A stretch of 64,000 bases of DNA from Lepidostoma basale (taxonomy: Eukaryota > Arthropoda > Insecta > Trichoptera > Lepidostomatidae), in NCBI GenBank assembly GCA_022606425.2, contig JAHDVF020000022.1, forward strand, positions 62,001 through 126,000, read 5' to 3'. Made by a program: the position numbers and the translations under genes. Under the pieces are notes generated by a model. It saw only the letters and a list, made by a program, of their open reading frames with translations. It had not been told where the DNA came from and ran no database searches. This document shows positions 33,271-44,284 of this stretch, piece by piece (position 1 is the first letter of the stretch; each line of letters opens with the position of its first letter).

Positions 33271-34409
33271 ACTAACTAACTAACCATCACGCCGTCTCCC
33301 CGGAGGGGTAGGCAGAAAGAATGGAACGCCACACTGTTCTGTCTTGACATACTTCTCTCGCTTCCTCTACATTCATACATCTTGTCATGCACGCACGTCG
33401 ATTTCTCCGACTCCTCACGTGACCGACATTCAATATTTGATTGATTTGATCGTGCCACGTTTTCCTCGGCCTTCCTCTATTTCTAGCTCCGTTCACGCCG
33501 TTTACATATACCTTCTTTACCATTCTGTCTTCACTCATTCTTTCCATGTGTCCAAACCATCTTAATGACCCTTTCCTTATTTTGTTCATAACACTTTCAT
33601 TCGCACCACATTCACTTCTTATACTTGCATTTGTCACTCTATCAAATACAGATTTGCCACACATTCGTCTGAGAGATCTCATTTCTACTGCATTTATTCT
33701 ACTTTCATCCTTCTTTTGCCAGTTCCATGCTTCACTTCCATACATAAGGGTCGGCACAAGAACACCATTGTGCACTGCCATCTTGGCTTTTTTGGATAGG
33801 CTTTTGTTTGCGATGACAACTTTAAGTGCACCATTTATTCTGTTGCCTGCCCCAACCCTTCTTTCAATATCCTTCTCCACCCTCCCATCCTTTGTAAACA
33901 TACTTCCTAAATAAACAAATTCATCCACTTGTTCCAGATTTTCACCGTTTACACTAATGTTGCAGACTGTCATGCTTCCTTCTTTTTCGAAGATCATTAC
34001 CTTAGACTTATTCACATTCATCATCAAATCGTATCGCTTGCATACCTCATACATACTAGACACCAGGGCTTGCAGTTCGTGCTCGTTGTCTGCAAGTAGC
34101 ACAGCGTCGTCCGCATACAACAAACAGCTTACTGCCACACCTTCCATTTTTGCACCTGCTTCCAACCCTTTCAGCTCTTTCATACACTTGTCCATATATA
34201 GATTAAACAACCATGGAGACATTACACACCCCTGTTTGACACCTTTATTGATATCAAACCAGGCTGTAAGATCCCCATTTACTCTGACACTAGCAGTGCT
34301 TTCTGTGTACAGCGATGTAATTGCCGTGATCAGTTTTGTGTTTATTCCATACTCCGACAATATTTCCCACTTGACATTATACTTCACAAACAAATATCTT
34401 GAAGTCTAA
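33271..34409 (-). mobile_element. RTE-A LINE, longest copy
   Basis: From the tail complement AACTAACTAACCATCACGCC at 33271 to the 5' truncation near 34409. It holds the intact coding frame described next and the 3' hairpin (CTCCCCGGAGGGGTAGG). No 5' UTR, no endonuclease region. Confidence 0.95.
33287..34393 (-). CDS. RTE-like LINE reverse transcriptase, C-terminal two-thirds
   Basis: 368 codons without interruption. Visible: GVKQGCVMSPWLFNLYMD (residues 51-68, RT motif 4 region), LLYADDAVLLAD (91-102, catalytic YADD), FVYLGS (159-164), then the post-RT segment with PTLMYGSEAWNWQKKDES (214-231), LRWFGHMERM (277-286), RNRGRPRKTWHDQI (304-317) and a CQDRTVWRSILSAYP end. Absent are the apurinic endonuclease and RT motifs 0-3, so it is a 5'-truncated, inactive copy although its frame is clean. 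The first ATG is not a native start. The clade call (RTE-like) is inferred from the GRPRKTW end and the microsatellite tail. Confidence 0.9.
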   Translation of the reverse strand: MFVKYNVKWEILSEYGINTKLITAITSLYTESTASVRVNGDLTAWFDINKGVKQGCVMSPWLFNLYMDKCMKELKGLEAGAKMEGVAVSCLLYADDAVLLADNEHELQALVSSMYEVCKRYDLMMNVNKSKVMIFEKEGSMTVCNISVNGENLEQVDEFVYLGSMFTKDGRVEKDIERRVGAGNRINGALKVVIANKSLSKKAKMAVHNGVLVPTLMYGSEAWNWQKKDESRINAVEMRSLRRMCGKSVFDRVTNASIRSECGANESVMNKIRKGSLRWFGHMERMSEDRMVKKVYVNGVNGARNRGRPRKTWHDQINQILNVGHVRSRRNRRACMTRCMNVEEAREVCQDRTVWRSILSAYPSGETA

Positions 34410-34551
34410 GGCATTTTCTATATTATTGTTAGAGTAATATTGTCATTTATATCGTTTCGTACAGAAAGAAATGCTACATGTACTTTCGTATAAGGCAATT
34501 AATTTATTTATGTTATAACATATTATTTAATGTATTCGATTTCATTCTCCA

Positions 34552-34612
34552 TTCCATTCTCCCTGCCTACCCCTGCGGGGAAACGGCGTGATGGTTTGTT
34601 TGTTTGTTTGTA
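34552..34612 (+). mobile_element. RTE-A LINE tail stub
   Basis: Only the last 35 bp of coding/hairpin (CTGCCTACCCCTGCGGGG, AAACGGCGTGATGG) plus a (TTTG)n tail. An extremely short 5'-truncated insertion of the TTTG-tailed subfamily. Confidence 0.85.
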
Positions 34613-34714
34613 TTCGATATAATATGGGAGTATAGTGAAAAGTATCTCATTATTGATAACACACGATTAATTCCACAAATAACCCTTCTTAACAATTTCA
34701 TTATCACATTTGTT

Positions 34715-34800
34715 AATGCCTTAGAAGGGCGAAACATGTCATTCCCATAAAATATAATAAAACTTCTAGAAAACTGACGTTTTTAATCGTATTAATTATA
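34715..34800 (+). mobile_element. H7 repeat
   Basis: TTAATGCCTTAGAAGGGCGAAACATGTCATTC, broken into its parts: GCC..GGC hairpin, GAAAC, ATGTC. Then come TCTAGAAAACTGACG and ATCGTATTAATTAT. It shows the hairpin-GAAACATGTC arrangement shared with H1 and H5. Confidence 0.6.
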
Positions 34801-36049
34801 AAATATTATGTTTGTATTAAAGATTTAAAATTGGCAGAAATATAAATTAAATGAAGCATAAACATATTTTGTTTTTTACAACTACGAAACGAAACCGATT
34901 GGTAGTTTAAAAACAATTAAGTGAAGTGAAATTGAAACCTGTTTAGTTTTATTGCCATATTATTTTACACTAACAATAAGACTACCTGTAGGTTTTACTT
35001 TTTTAGCTGTAAGAATGGCTATTTATAATGCAGGTATCATTGTTTTTTTCAGTGTTTATTTCTTTATATAGTACCTATATGTTTTTCGTAGACACGTGTG
35101 CAAAATCTCCTTCTGTTTCAATATTTTTTTTAAAACCTTTATTTTTTAATTTATATTCCCTGTTTTTTTATAACTGGAAATTTCACGTGAAAACAGTTGT
35201 ATTTTTTTTCGACATTAATTTCATATGTATATTTTTCTTACAGTAACAATAAGAAAACACACGGCTTTTTTGACTTTATATACCATGTATTTAAAAATAA
35301 AAAAAACTAGGAAGTATAACTTGGTAGTCCAAAGTCATTATAGTGACGCATACAACATGTGTTCTCACACGTAACGCGGTACCTTCAGATTTTATTAGGT
35401 TAGATTTGAAGACACTACACACTAATATTATTCTTTGCTACTTATAATTCCATCTGTTCCGACTCTTTCAAGGTGAGTGTGAATGAAGTTCTTTGTTCGG
35501 ACAATCGTAATCACCCGCGCGTCTGGTTGGATTTAATACGATACTGAATCAGTTGGCTGGCAACGTAAAAAGATGCAAAATTGTAAAATATAATTAACTT
35601 GAATAATTATCGTATGATACTTTTTTGCCACTAATAAGGCAGCTTTTTTATGATGTCAATAAAAAAAATAAAAATGTTTTTAATAGCGCCGAGGTGGTCC
35701 TGATTAGTAAGCAGTATTCAATGAATACAACTGCTCGTAATAATTCTTTATGTTTATTTATTAAAAAAGAATTTTACATTAATTATCTACCTACGTTAGT
35801 AGGTGCCCACATATTTTTCCTTTGTGAAAAAAAGGCGTTATGGACACTTCCTTGAAATGTAGGACAAATTTCCGACAAAATTAGATGGAATTCTTCTTTT
35901 AGGTATTTATTTTGTTATCTGTCATATCCTGCAACATTTTGTCATTCAGTTTACTTACATATGAAAAATCAACATGTTTGAGTTCTTTTGTTTTATGGTT
36001 TTGAGTTCTAGTGAAGCAATTCAAATCTACACTGTAAACAATCATCTTA
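34801..36049. other. AT-rich unique sequence
   Basis: Several T-rich frames of 70-80 codons that I regard as chance. Nothing recognised. Confidence 0.45.
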
Positions 36050-36345
36050 GCCATCAGGCATCAGGCATGCGATAGAGTCGGGTGGAGAAGACTCCTTGAG
36101 GCCCTATGCACCACGGAGGTGAGGACAAAAAGAAGAAGAAGTAGAAACAATCATCTTCGTAGTTTGGTTTGCAGCAAAGTCTTGTATCTCGTCTTCCACT
36201 GCGCTCGGTCTTCTGCAGCCCTCTTCAATTCGACACATGAGACATAGTTCATATCCTTGCACACCTGTTTCAGATACCCCCGTTGGGACGCCTCCTGTAA
36301 TTTGTCTCCTCAACAATCCCCTCAATTTTCGTTCAATCTTCACAT
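36050..36345. mobile_element. Two opposed LINE C-terminal scraps
   Basis: Plus strand 36050-36140: CATGCGATAGAGTCGGGTGG and an LLEALCTTEV end with an AGAAGAAGAAG tail, as in RTE-D at 11.1 kb. Minus strand 36145-36345: a frame with LKRAAEDRAQWKTRYKTLLQ, the AEDR..W end of another RTE-type LINE. They meet tail to tail. Confidence 0.6.
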
Positions 36346-36429
36346 AGTTGCCCTATGTAATAGTTCCATTAAAATGCTTGGATTTGTTTTTAAGAATGCC
36401 AAGATATTTTCGAACACTCAGGTACTTAC

Positions 36430-37050
36430 CTGGTAAGAAATCGGCTGTAATGTAGTTCCATTATTTGGTCACCGCATGAGATTCGATATTCTCTGATGGT
36501 GGAGCGAGTGCAGGAAATATGTTTGCGCTTTCTTTGACTCAGGGAGCGCGGTTATTACCCATGGCGCTTTCAGACTGAATTCTTGCAAGGTATGCTAAGC
36601 TACCGATCATTGGAAGGTAGGAGGAATATCCACTCGGGATTTCACTTCTTTCAGCTGAATGTCGGCCGTATACATAACTCCGATGTCCTGGGTGATGTAA
36701 GTCTATTTATCCCTGATAATTACCTTCGTCAAAGACAGCACAGATTGTTTTATTTGTCATGCTGCATAACCAACCTGCCAATGGTTATGCCTGTAGGTAG
36801 AGAAATCTCATTCCTTAATTGGGTCGCCTCGGAGGTCGATATATTTCGTGATAGTGTGAGTTGCCTTAGGGATGTAGTATCAATATTGTGATTGTTATCT
36901 CTGATGCGTATATTTATGTATTTTTTTATTAATTTTTATTTTGAAAATAATTATTAGTATATAATGGTGAGGTTGCAGACGACTTGGATTAAGGCAACTG
37001 TAATGTTTGAAATCTTTGTATTGTATAAATAAATGAAAATGAAAATATAA
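36430..37050 (+). mobile_element. CR1-A LINE, 3' end
   Basis: Starts in the thumb segment (HEIRYSLMVERVQE equivalent) with frame breaks. It then has an open frame 36583-36891 with RRNIHSGFHFFQLNVGRIHN, LRQRQHRLFYLSCC and a MPVGREISFLN...DIFRDS end. The 3' UTR is short, with a TGAAAATGAAAATA tail. The promoter-proximal part is missing. Confidence 0.8.
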
Positions 37051-37525
37051 TATAGTGCAAGAGATTCTCATGACGCATAATGTGGCCGAACAATTGAACT
37101 CGCCTCTCTGAGATGATTTTGATAAGTTACCTTCCTCTTTCGATTCCATTATACTAAGAACCTCGTCATTCGTGTGTAAACAATATTTCGTTAAAAAATA
37201 TCGTTTTGTTATGCGCGTACATTTTTATATAACCCTAAGAGATCTATTTTTTTCTTGCGCCAGCGTCATCGACTATATAAATAAATAATGCTGTATGTTT
37301 CATGGCGCAGATGCAAAGACATTGGCACCGATAAACTCGGCAGCCTACAGGCTATTTGCCTGCATATTTCTCACAACAGTCACGCGACTTCGCCATTCAT
37401 TTCTTACGAATTTATGCCACCGTTAGTTTATTGAATACTTTAGTCATCTGAAATGACTTGTTTTTTTTTTGTTTGTTTTGTTCACGCTGTTATCTCGAAT
37501 TCCTTTACTTAAGTACCCCTGTTAT
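37051..37525. other. AT-rich unique sequence
   Basis: Nothing recognised. Confidence 0.5.
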
Positions 37526-38045
37526 AACAAACAAAATAAACAAACAAACCATCACGCCGTTTCCCCGCAGGGGTAGGCAGAGAGAATGGATCGCCACACT
37601 ACTCTATCCTGGCAAACCTCTCTAGATTCCTCCACATTCATACAACGAGTCATACACGCACGTCGATTCCTCCGACTTCTAACATGACCAACCTTTATAA
37701 ATTGATTAATTTGGTCATGCCATGTTTTCCTCGGTCTGCCTCGACTCCGTACTCCATTTATATCATTAACGTATACTTTCTTAACCATTATTTCTCCATC
37801 CATGCGTTCCATATGTCCGAACCAACGCAGCGATCCTTTCATAATTTTGTTCATAATACTTTCTTCCGCTCTACATTCCTTTCTTATATCAGCATTTGAA
37901 ATTCTGTCGTATAACGTTCTACCACACATACGTCTTAGGGACCTCATCTCTACCGCATTTATTCTACTCTCATCCTTCTTCTGCCAGTTCCATGCTTCGC
38001 TTCCATACATTAGGGTTGGGACCAGAACACCATTGTGAACGGCCG
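37526..38045 (-). mobile_element. RTE-A LINE, TTTG-tailed copy
   Basis: Tail complement AACAAACAAACCATCACGCC, hairpin TTTCCCCGCAGGGG, then an intact minus frame (from about 38050 to 37552) with NGVLVPTLMYGSEAWNWQKK, WFGHMERMDGEIMVKKVYVN and SRGRPRKTWHDQINQFIKVG. It is close to the copy at 53022-53515 (IKVGHVRSRRNRRACM against NQRACM). Confidence 0.9.
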
Positions 38046-38138
38046 TTATATGTTTACATAAATCACTGCTAGTAACTTTGCACGCATGCAAAATAGAGTT
38101 ATCACACATTTCATACTATTTCTTTACATATCGGTTTA

Positions 38139-38370
38139 GTAAAACACTTTTTCACTTAGTATAAACCATTTTATTTGAGTAAGTAACGCCAACCGGTTTC
38201 ACTCTGTGGCGAGCATCCACAGGGGTGTATACAAACTAAACAGTTTAGTTTGTGTATAGCCTGAGAATGCTCGCTACAGAGTGAAACCGGTTGGCGTTAC
38301 TAACTCAAATAAAGTAGTTTAACTAACTCAAATAAAGTGGAATACTAAGTGAAAAAGTATTTAATTTTAT
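38139..38370. mobile_element. H4 inverted-dimer repeat
   Basis: Arms AACGCCAACCGGTTTCACTC / GAGTGAAACCGGTTGGCGTT with further matching words (AAACTAAAC, ACTTTTTCACTTAGTAT, TTTATTTGAG) on both sides form an imperfect palindrome of about 230 bp. The centre differs between the arms (ATCCACAGGGGTG against ATTCTCAGGCTAT). The forward arm reads CTGAGAATGCTCG, then GAGTGAAACCGGTT, again a hairpin followed by GAAAC. Arrangement and motif fit an inverted pseudo-LTR pair. Confidence 0.65.
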
Positions 38371-38407
38371 TTTTTTAATATGTCAAACCACCAAGTAATG
38401 GCTTCGT

Positions 38408-38453
38408 ATCAAATATGTCCATTGTTTTGGCCGAAACACTATGATACTTCAAC
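38408..38453 (-). mobile_element. Segment shared with the 45.6-kb Penelope-like locus
   Basis: Reverse complement GTTGAAGTATCATAGTGTTT and CGGCCAAAACAATGGAC match GTTAAGGTATCATAGTTTTT and CGGCCAAAACAAAGGAC at 45593-45630. Confidence 0.6.
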
Positions 38454-38555
38454 ATTATTACTGTTAAAATTTAAAACACTGTTATAATAGTGTTACTCAG
38501 TGAATAAAAATAAATTGTGTATTATAACAGTGTTTTAAATTTTAACAGTAATAAT
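38454..38555. repeat. Perfect 36-bp inverted repeat, 30-bp loop
   Basis: 38454-38489 and 38520-38555 are exact complements (inner end AACACTGTTATAATA). The loop is AGTGTTACTCAGTG.... Adjacent to the H4 dimer and probably part of the same repeat cluster. Confidence 0.9.
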
Positions 38556-39257
38556 AATATGTGTTTTATTCGACTTTGGGAAGCAAATCTGTACCTGGGA
38601 GCCATAAAGTCTTAGTGATTTTTTTGTCTGAAATGAGTTATTTTCATTGACACTATATCCAGTGTATAATATTAGTATATATCCAGTACACAGTATAAAG
38701 GATAATAAAGAGAAAACATTGAGACTGAAAGGAATCGTAGCATTATAAAAATCTGACATGACCATCATAACTTAAATCACACAAAAATTCACTTACGACT
38801 TTATGGCTCCCGGGTACAGAAATATACAGTATCACGGATGTATAAATAAAAGTCATTTAAAATTCATATGTATAAAATCAACGTGAACTATAAACGTAAA
38901 CAAACGTGTAACGAGCTTAATATATTTTTAAAAATATTAAAACGTATGCCCGAAGATACTGAAACTCTTTTTACCTGTATGCAGGTACTCCCATCTCCGT
39001 GCTAGAAACATTGGCACCGTTAGAACTGTTAGAAGGCTGTGGGGAATAGCTGTTAATTACGCCCGCGAACCTCCTAAGCGCACTGTCACGCTATGTGCAG
39101 TACCAGTGCCCGGGTCCGCCGCTTGGCTGGTTGGCTGACTGCTTGACTCCGCTTGCAGTGGAGTAACCCCAGTATCTCGCCTAATAAATTAAATAACCTG
39201 GTGGAAAATCTCTATATTGAAACGACTTGTATTATTATGGATTTTGTTTGAAATATA
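38556..39257. other. Unique sequence, nothing recognised
   Basis: 39040-39160 is slightly GC-richer. No frame or repeat. Confidence 0.45.
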
Positions 39258-39420
39258 TAGATGAGAGTGCATAATGGAGTTCTAGTGCCAACCCTTATAT
39301 GAAACATAAGTCAAACTCAGAGCTGACAAAAGTAGAATACCACCGTAGAAATCAGATCACTTAGAAGTATTTGCCGGAAAACGATATATGATAGAATACC
39401 GAACGACGAAATAAAGAAGA
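39258..39420 (+). mobile_element. RTE-A LINE, fragment cut by CR1-A
   Basis: AGAGTGCATAATGGAGTTCT and CCAACCCTTATATG match the NGVLVPTLMYG region, and the copy reads on to GAACGACGAAATAAAGAAGA, where sequence of a CR1-A copy begins. The 3' part of the RTE-A copy is not seen on the far side. Confidence 0.65.
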
Positions 39421-39421
39421 A

Positions 39422-39745
39422 TTTTATTTATTTATTTATACATGATACACAAATGAGACATTACAAACGATAAAACATTTAGGCGACTCATTTGGACACA
39501 AAACGGTGTTACAAAGATAAGATAAAACAACATGAGACCAAAAAATCATACATATCAGAAGGAATCCAAATATGGCGACGTCAGTGAGGCAGTACTCTTT
39601 CCAGAATTTGCAATATTTTTTTATGAATACTGCCTCGACACTAAAAATGTCCAAATCCGAGATGATTAGATTCAGCGTCCGAATTGCTCTTCCTACTGGC
39701 ATCACCAAAGGCCATGAAATGAAGGCAGATGATTCCCAGTAAGAC
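39422..39745 (-). mobile_element. CR1-A LINE, 3' end
   Basis: The minus strand encodes LVMPVGRAIRTLNLIISDLD-like sequence and a DIFSVEA end. The plus-strand start TTTTATTTATTTATTTATAC is the tail complement. Inserted next to or into the preceding RTE-A copy. Confidence 0.7.
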
Positions 39746-40454
39746 AGTACGTAATAATGAAAGGTTACGTTTATAATGTAATTTTTACAAAATGTTTTCG
39801 TGGTCTTTTTCGAAATTTATTTCACATTACTGCATGTCACGGAATATCCCCTCAATTGCAGTTCCATAACTGTAATAATCTCGAAATATACGATACTAAA
39901 GGGATAATCTTGTAACACCACTGGTAGACCTTGCGACTTGATCGCTGATAATCGCCTCCACTTATTCCATCCGAAGAGATCACAACTCTTGCGGCTTAAA
40001 CCCTGCCTATTGACACACGTACAATGTACTCTTGTGCATTGTCCTTACCGATATCCGCGGTGTTTCTTGCATTCGCCGGCAGATTTATACCTCGCAATCA
40101 CATTCATTATGCTTACTTTAATTATACCTTCTTATTACCTGCATGTTTCACTCACGAAGCTGACCGGCACTCGGTTTTCTGAAACGCATTGCAAAGGCGG
40201 TTAAATATACTCGTATATCCCTTATGACCCTAACCCCCTTTGAAAAGGTCACTTAAAGTTATAATTACCTTTAAGAATGAGCATATTATTCGTTTATGAG
40301 ATAAGTCGTGAGCCAATTTTTTGCGTGTTTTATTAATATGGCGGCGTAGCGACCGTCTACGATACTACGCACAGCGTAGCATTTATACAAGTATGGTTTC
40401 AAATTTACATCATAACAACAAAGTATCGGAAAATTGTGATTTAAATTGCCCGTG
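39746..40454. other. Unique sequence, nothing recognised
   Basis: An 88-codon frame at 39938-40204 has no supporting signal. Confidence 0.4.
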
Positions 40455-41710
40455 CTGAATATAAAAAAAAAATACTTAGTTTGTAGGACTGTCCTTAGTA
40501 ATTATGCAAAAAAATTAATGCGATCTGTCAACCAGTTTTTTAACAGCAGCTGTTAAATGGGTACACCTCAGGAGTGCGTCACGATTTTTACAATGAATAA
40601 AAATATTGGACAAAAAGTGTGTTTCAAATTTTATGTTCCCAACGGGATTTCGTGTACGGAATCGTCGCGAATGTTAGAAAAGGTTTATGGTGAATCAGTT
40701 TCATCAATAACTCCAACCTACGAATGGTACAAAACAGATCATTTTTATTTTCGGGAAATCGTCGAAGATTAGCCTTGTTCTAGACGACCTTCGACCTCTA
40801 ACACTGAAGATAACAATAAAAAGTTAAAGAAATTGTGCTCCAAAATCGTCTTGTGAGTGTTGAAGAGGTAGCATGAGACCTGAACATCTCTCGTGACTCC
40901 ATTCGTTTGATTTTGATGGAAAATTTGGGCATGAGACTCGTTGCTACTCGACCCGTTCCGAAGTGAATTTCCTTCAAACACATTGTCGTGAAGAGATCTC
41001 TTTGGACATGCTTGATCTTGTGAATTCTGGTCCAACATTCTTGGAACGCATCATAACTGGCGATGAGACATGGTTTTATGAGTATTACATGCAAATAAGT
41101 CACCGATAATCGGAATGGACGAAGAAAAAAAGCCGAAACCGAAAGAAAAAAAACATTAGCCGTTTAAATATCAAAGCGGTGCTCATAGTTTTTTTCCCGA
41201 TATTCGCGTTGTGTTCCATAACGAATTCATTCCAGATGGACAATCGTTCAATAATAAATACTATTTGGTCGTATTTAGGCGTTTGCGTGAAAAAATCTGT
41301 CAGAAACGGCCGTAATTGTGGAAAAACAATTCATGAATTATGCACGACAATAATGCGCCATCAATGCGTATTCAAGGCCAAAAACGCGATAAGTACCATC
41401 GATCAACCACCATATTCTCTGGATTAGGCTCTATGTGACTTTCTTCTGTTCCCAAAACTTAAATAGTCGCTCCGTGGATTCTGTTTCCAGTCGATTGAAG
41501 CCGAATAAAAATAAAACAAAATTCGTGGAAGGTGTTGAAGGACAGACCGGAAAGTGCCTACCAGAAAGGTTTCGAAGAGTGGAAAAAACACTGGCATATG
41601 TGTATTTCATTCAATGAAGGATACTTTGAAGGAGACCAAATAAATATTGATGAATATTTAAATATACTGCACTTTAGTTACAAATTCCCGGTACTTTATT
41701 GTCATAGTAA
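40455..41710 (+). mobile_element. Mariner-like element, decayed
   Basis: The transposase is recognisable across several frames. The N-terminus is at 40557 (MNKNIGQKVCFKFYVPNGIS, EKVYGESVSS, YEWYK, with frame breaks after), ITGDETWFYEYYMQ near 41050-41093 (first catalytic Asp), MHDNNAPSM near 41338-41365 (second Asp), PPYSLD-stop-ALCDFLLFPKL near 41407-41460 (third Asp), and SAYQKGFEEWKKHWHMCISF and GYFEGD near 41545-41640. This is a DD34D transposase of a different lineage from the one at 44.3 kb. At least four stops or shifts. Terminal repeats are too decayed to place, so the outer limits are estimates. Confidence 0.85.
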
Positions 41711-41821
41711 TATTTATTTAATCTAATAGTATGCATGTACTTAGGAACCGATATATGGTTGAGATATATTTTATCTTGTGTATTGTTTCTTGAACAACGG
41801 TTTAAAACTCTACAATCAAAT

Positions 41822-41945
41822 TTGATTGAAAACATCTGTTTTCTAAAAGTGTTATTATATTTTATGGGAATGACATGTTTTGCCTTGATAAAGTATTATC
41901 AAACATTGTTGCTAGGAAACAGACTTTTTCATTCACATTAATTAT
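41822..41945. mobile_element. H7 palindromic repeat
   Basis: GAAAACATCTGTTTTCTAAA at the left and AGGAAACAGACTTTTTCATT at the right are inverted. The centre is ATGGGAATGACATGTTTTGCC, the complement of the GGC-AAAACATGTC core. Confidence 0.65.
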
Positions 41946-43738
41946 TCAATTTATTTTATCTTGCATATGGTATTTGATTTTTATAATTGGCAGAGCGTAT
42001 TATAGCTTGACGATCATATTTTGAATCAAGACACGTGAAGCAATATCGCAAATAAATATTCTAACAATGGATACCAGAAACATCGCTAGCAAATTAAGAT
42101 GGTGGAAATAATTATTATTTCGCATTGTGTCCAATTCAGTTGTTATTATTGTTCATTGAACTTGCCCATTTGGTTACAAAGTCCTTCGAGGAAGCGGCGT
42201 GTTGGCATTTCATTATTATTACTAAAACATATTTTTTGCCTTTGCATTAATTTCAATCAATCTCTCACATGTCTGTCAAACAGTACACTCGTTTTTAAAA
42301 GGTCTTGACTAGTAATTATACTGCTCCGGGCAGTCACTGTACTGTGAATCTTAAACACTTTAGTTTTTGATAAAATGCGTTAACTCTGTAATTCTATATT
42401 GATGACTATTTTATAAATGAAAACACTGTTTTTACAATTTCATCATTAGAAGATTAGTCTTTGATGAAATATTACTTCACAATTCATTGTTTCTATGCGC
42501 CATGTAAAACGTAAATACGAGTATCCACACAAATATTATGTTGTATAAGCACTTGAAATGTGTCTCAATCGCAAAATGTTGTGGATCTCATGGACTGAAG
42601 ATAATATTTAAATAATTTTATCTTAATGTACCATACATTTTGACTTAAAATCGTTTTATTTTTAGTATTTAATTTATATGGTTTTGATATAATACGTGAA
42701 TGTTCACAGCAGTTTAACAATATCCACCTCCAAGATGTTTCGCATAATATTATGTACGTTGTATGTATTTACGGATTGGATTCCGAACGTCGAGCATGCC
42801 CTCGGCTCGAGGCGGAAAACTTTTCATATGTAAACTTCCTACCGGGTCGGCGAGAAGACCCGAATCCCGAATTTCCATTTTATTGGCAGAGTGCCGTCAG
42901 ATCCGGTCTGACCCTCTCAAGTGATGCGCATAATATCCGCATACCCCTGCAGATACCGGCATCTTGCGATCCGCAACCCCGTCTGGCTTGAGGAAATTCC
43001 TAAACCGTACAAGGGGTACTTATTCGGGTGCGTTTATATTATGTATTATAGGCCGCTGTCCTTTGTTGCCTGATCGTGAATCCAACAGTGGCCGCCGTGC
43101 CGATAAATTAAAAACAACATTATGTTATTGAATACTTCGTCGTCGATATTAATTGTTCATTTCCGCGGTTCTATAAGCCTACGAGAATGTTTCCTTGCCT
43201 CGACTGGGCACCGAGAACCGCCGTGTTATGTGTCAACATTGAAACTGTGTGATGGAATATATAGCTCTTTGTTATCTTAAACATATCTCTACACCTACGG
43301 GGCGATGTACCAACTCTGGTTTGTTCGACAGCAATTTAATAACAAATCATTCCCGTTTACTTCGTGTAAAACACACAGTAATTTGTCCTTAATCTAGAAT
43401 GGAAACAGAACCTCACGCTCTAAAACTTACGAGAGGAAATGTACAATGAACACCCACTGCGGTGATCTTATAATTTAATGGACACGTGTTACGCGGAAGT
43501 AATTACTGGAATCGCGAGGAACGCCCCTAAAATCAAGTTTCACGTGTAGATACCTAAAGACAATCAGAGCCCGCAAATATAACATATAATTTCTGTTTAT
43601 TTCATCTTGCGATACATTGTATTCTAATTATACTATAACTTTTGTCTGTCTGGATGTTTTTTTCTAAGAAAGAAAACTAAAATTGACCAGAATCTTCTTC
43701 GCGCGCCTTGAAAATATAAAATGTTGTAAACTTATTTT
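41946..43738. other. Unique sequence with GC-balanced stretch
   Basis: 42730-43560 is non-repetitive and GC-balanced (frame 42752-42991 has no recognisable motif). A possible conserved non-coding region, judged from composition only. Confidence 0.35.
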
Positions 43739-43807
43739 TGAACTGTTAAATTAAATAACTTTGTTATTTGTATCACATTGTATTTTATTTTACGCGACAG
43801 CTGTTTC

Positions 43808-44041
43808 AAAATTACATACAAAAACAAAAACATCTTTTCGGAAATGCCCAATCATTGTGTGAATTTTGACCATCATTTCGTGACCAAAAACACTTTTTTT
43901 TTTTTACATATAGCAAATAATCCTCAAAAATTAGAGAAATTAGAAAATTTAGAAATTTTAAAGGCCAAAAAATGTAAACTAAATGTTATAAATAACCAAA
44001 TTCCTTCTTATTCCCCATTAGTATATAGTATTATACATTAA
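43808..44041 (+). pseudogene. GIY-YIG endonuclease C-terminal part, Penelope-like
   Basis: The open frame (first methionine upstream at 43778, inside the inverted pseudo-LTR) reads FKITYKNKN, NHCVNFDHHF, FLHIANNPQKLEKLENLEIL, NVINNQIPSYSPLV. The spacing HC...HHF, LH, KL.LE.LEI.K and NNQ..SPL corresponds to the end of the GIY-YIG domain of Penelope-like retroelements. The N-terminal GIY and YIG motifs and the RT are not present, so it is a remnant. Assignment is by pattern recall, not alignment. Confidence 0.55.
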
Positions 44042-44203
44042 AAACTTTTCGTTCTTTTAATTAAAATATTTAGGTACCTAACTCAATTTCAGCAAGAACT
44101 TCAAAATTATATCAAAGAAATTATTCAAATTAACATTGGAACAAATACACACAAAGATTCGAAAAATCACGAAAATTTTACCTTTGATATATTATTGAAA
44201 CAC

Positions 44204-44239
44204 CTGATGATGTCAACATAGGTTGATGAAACAGTTGTC
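44204..44239 (+). ncRNA. Hammerhead-ribozyme-like motif, H2
   Basis: CTGATGA (44204-44210) exactly as in the hammerhead consensus, then T, stem TCAAC/GTTGA (44213-44217 with 44222-44226) with an ATAG loop and a flanking G-T pair, GAAAC (44228-44232), AGTT and GTC (44237-44239). Stem III is A-U, C-G with a short loop. Stem I is poor in this copy (A after GTC); the inverted 43.7-kb and the 18.6-kb copies have GTCGCG. One extra base precedes stem II. Confidence 0.45.
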
Positions 44240-44284
44240 ACGTAAAATAAAATACAACTGTGATACAAAAAACAAAATTATTTA

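Noticed and set aside
33957..34409. 150-codon plus-strand frame
   Set aside because: It is the antisense shadow of the RTE-A reverse transcriptase frame.
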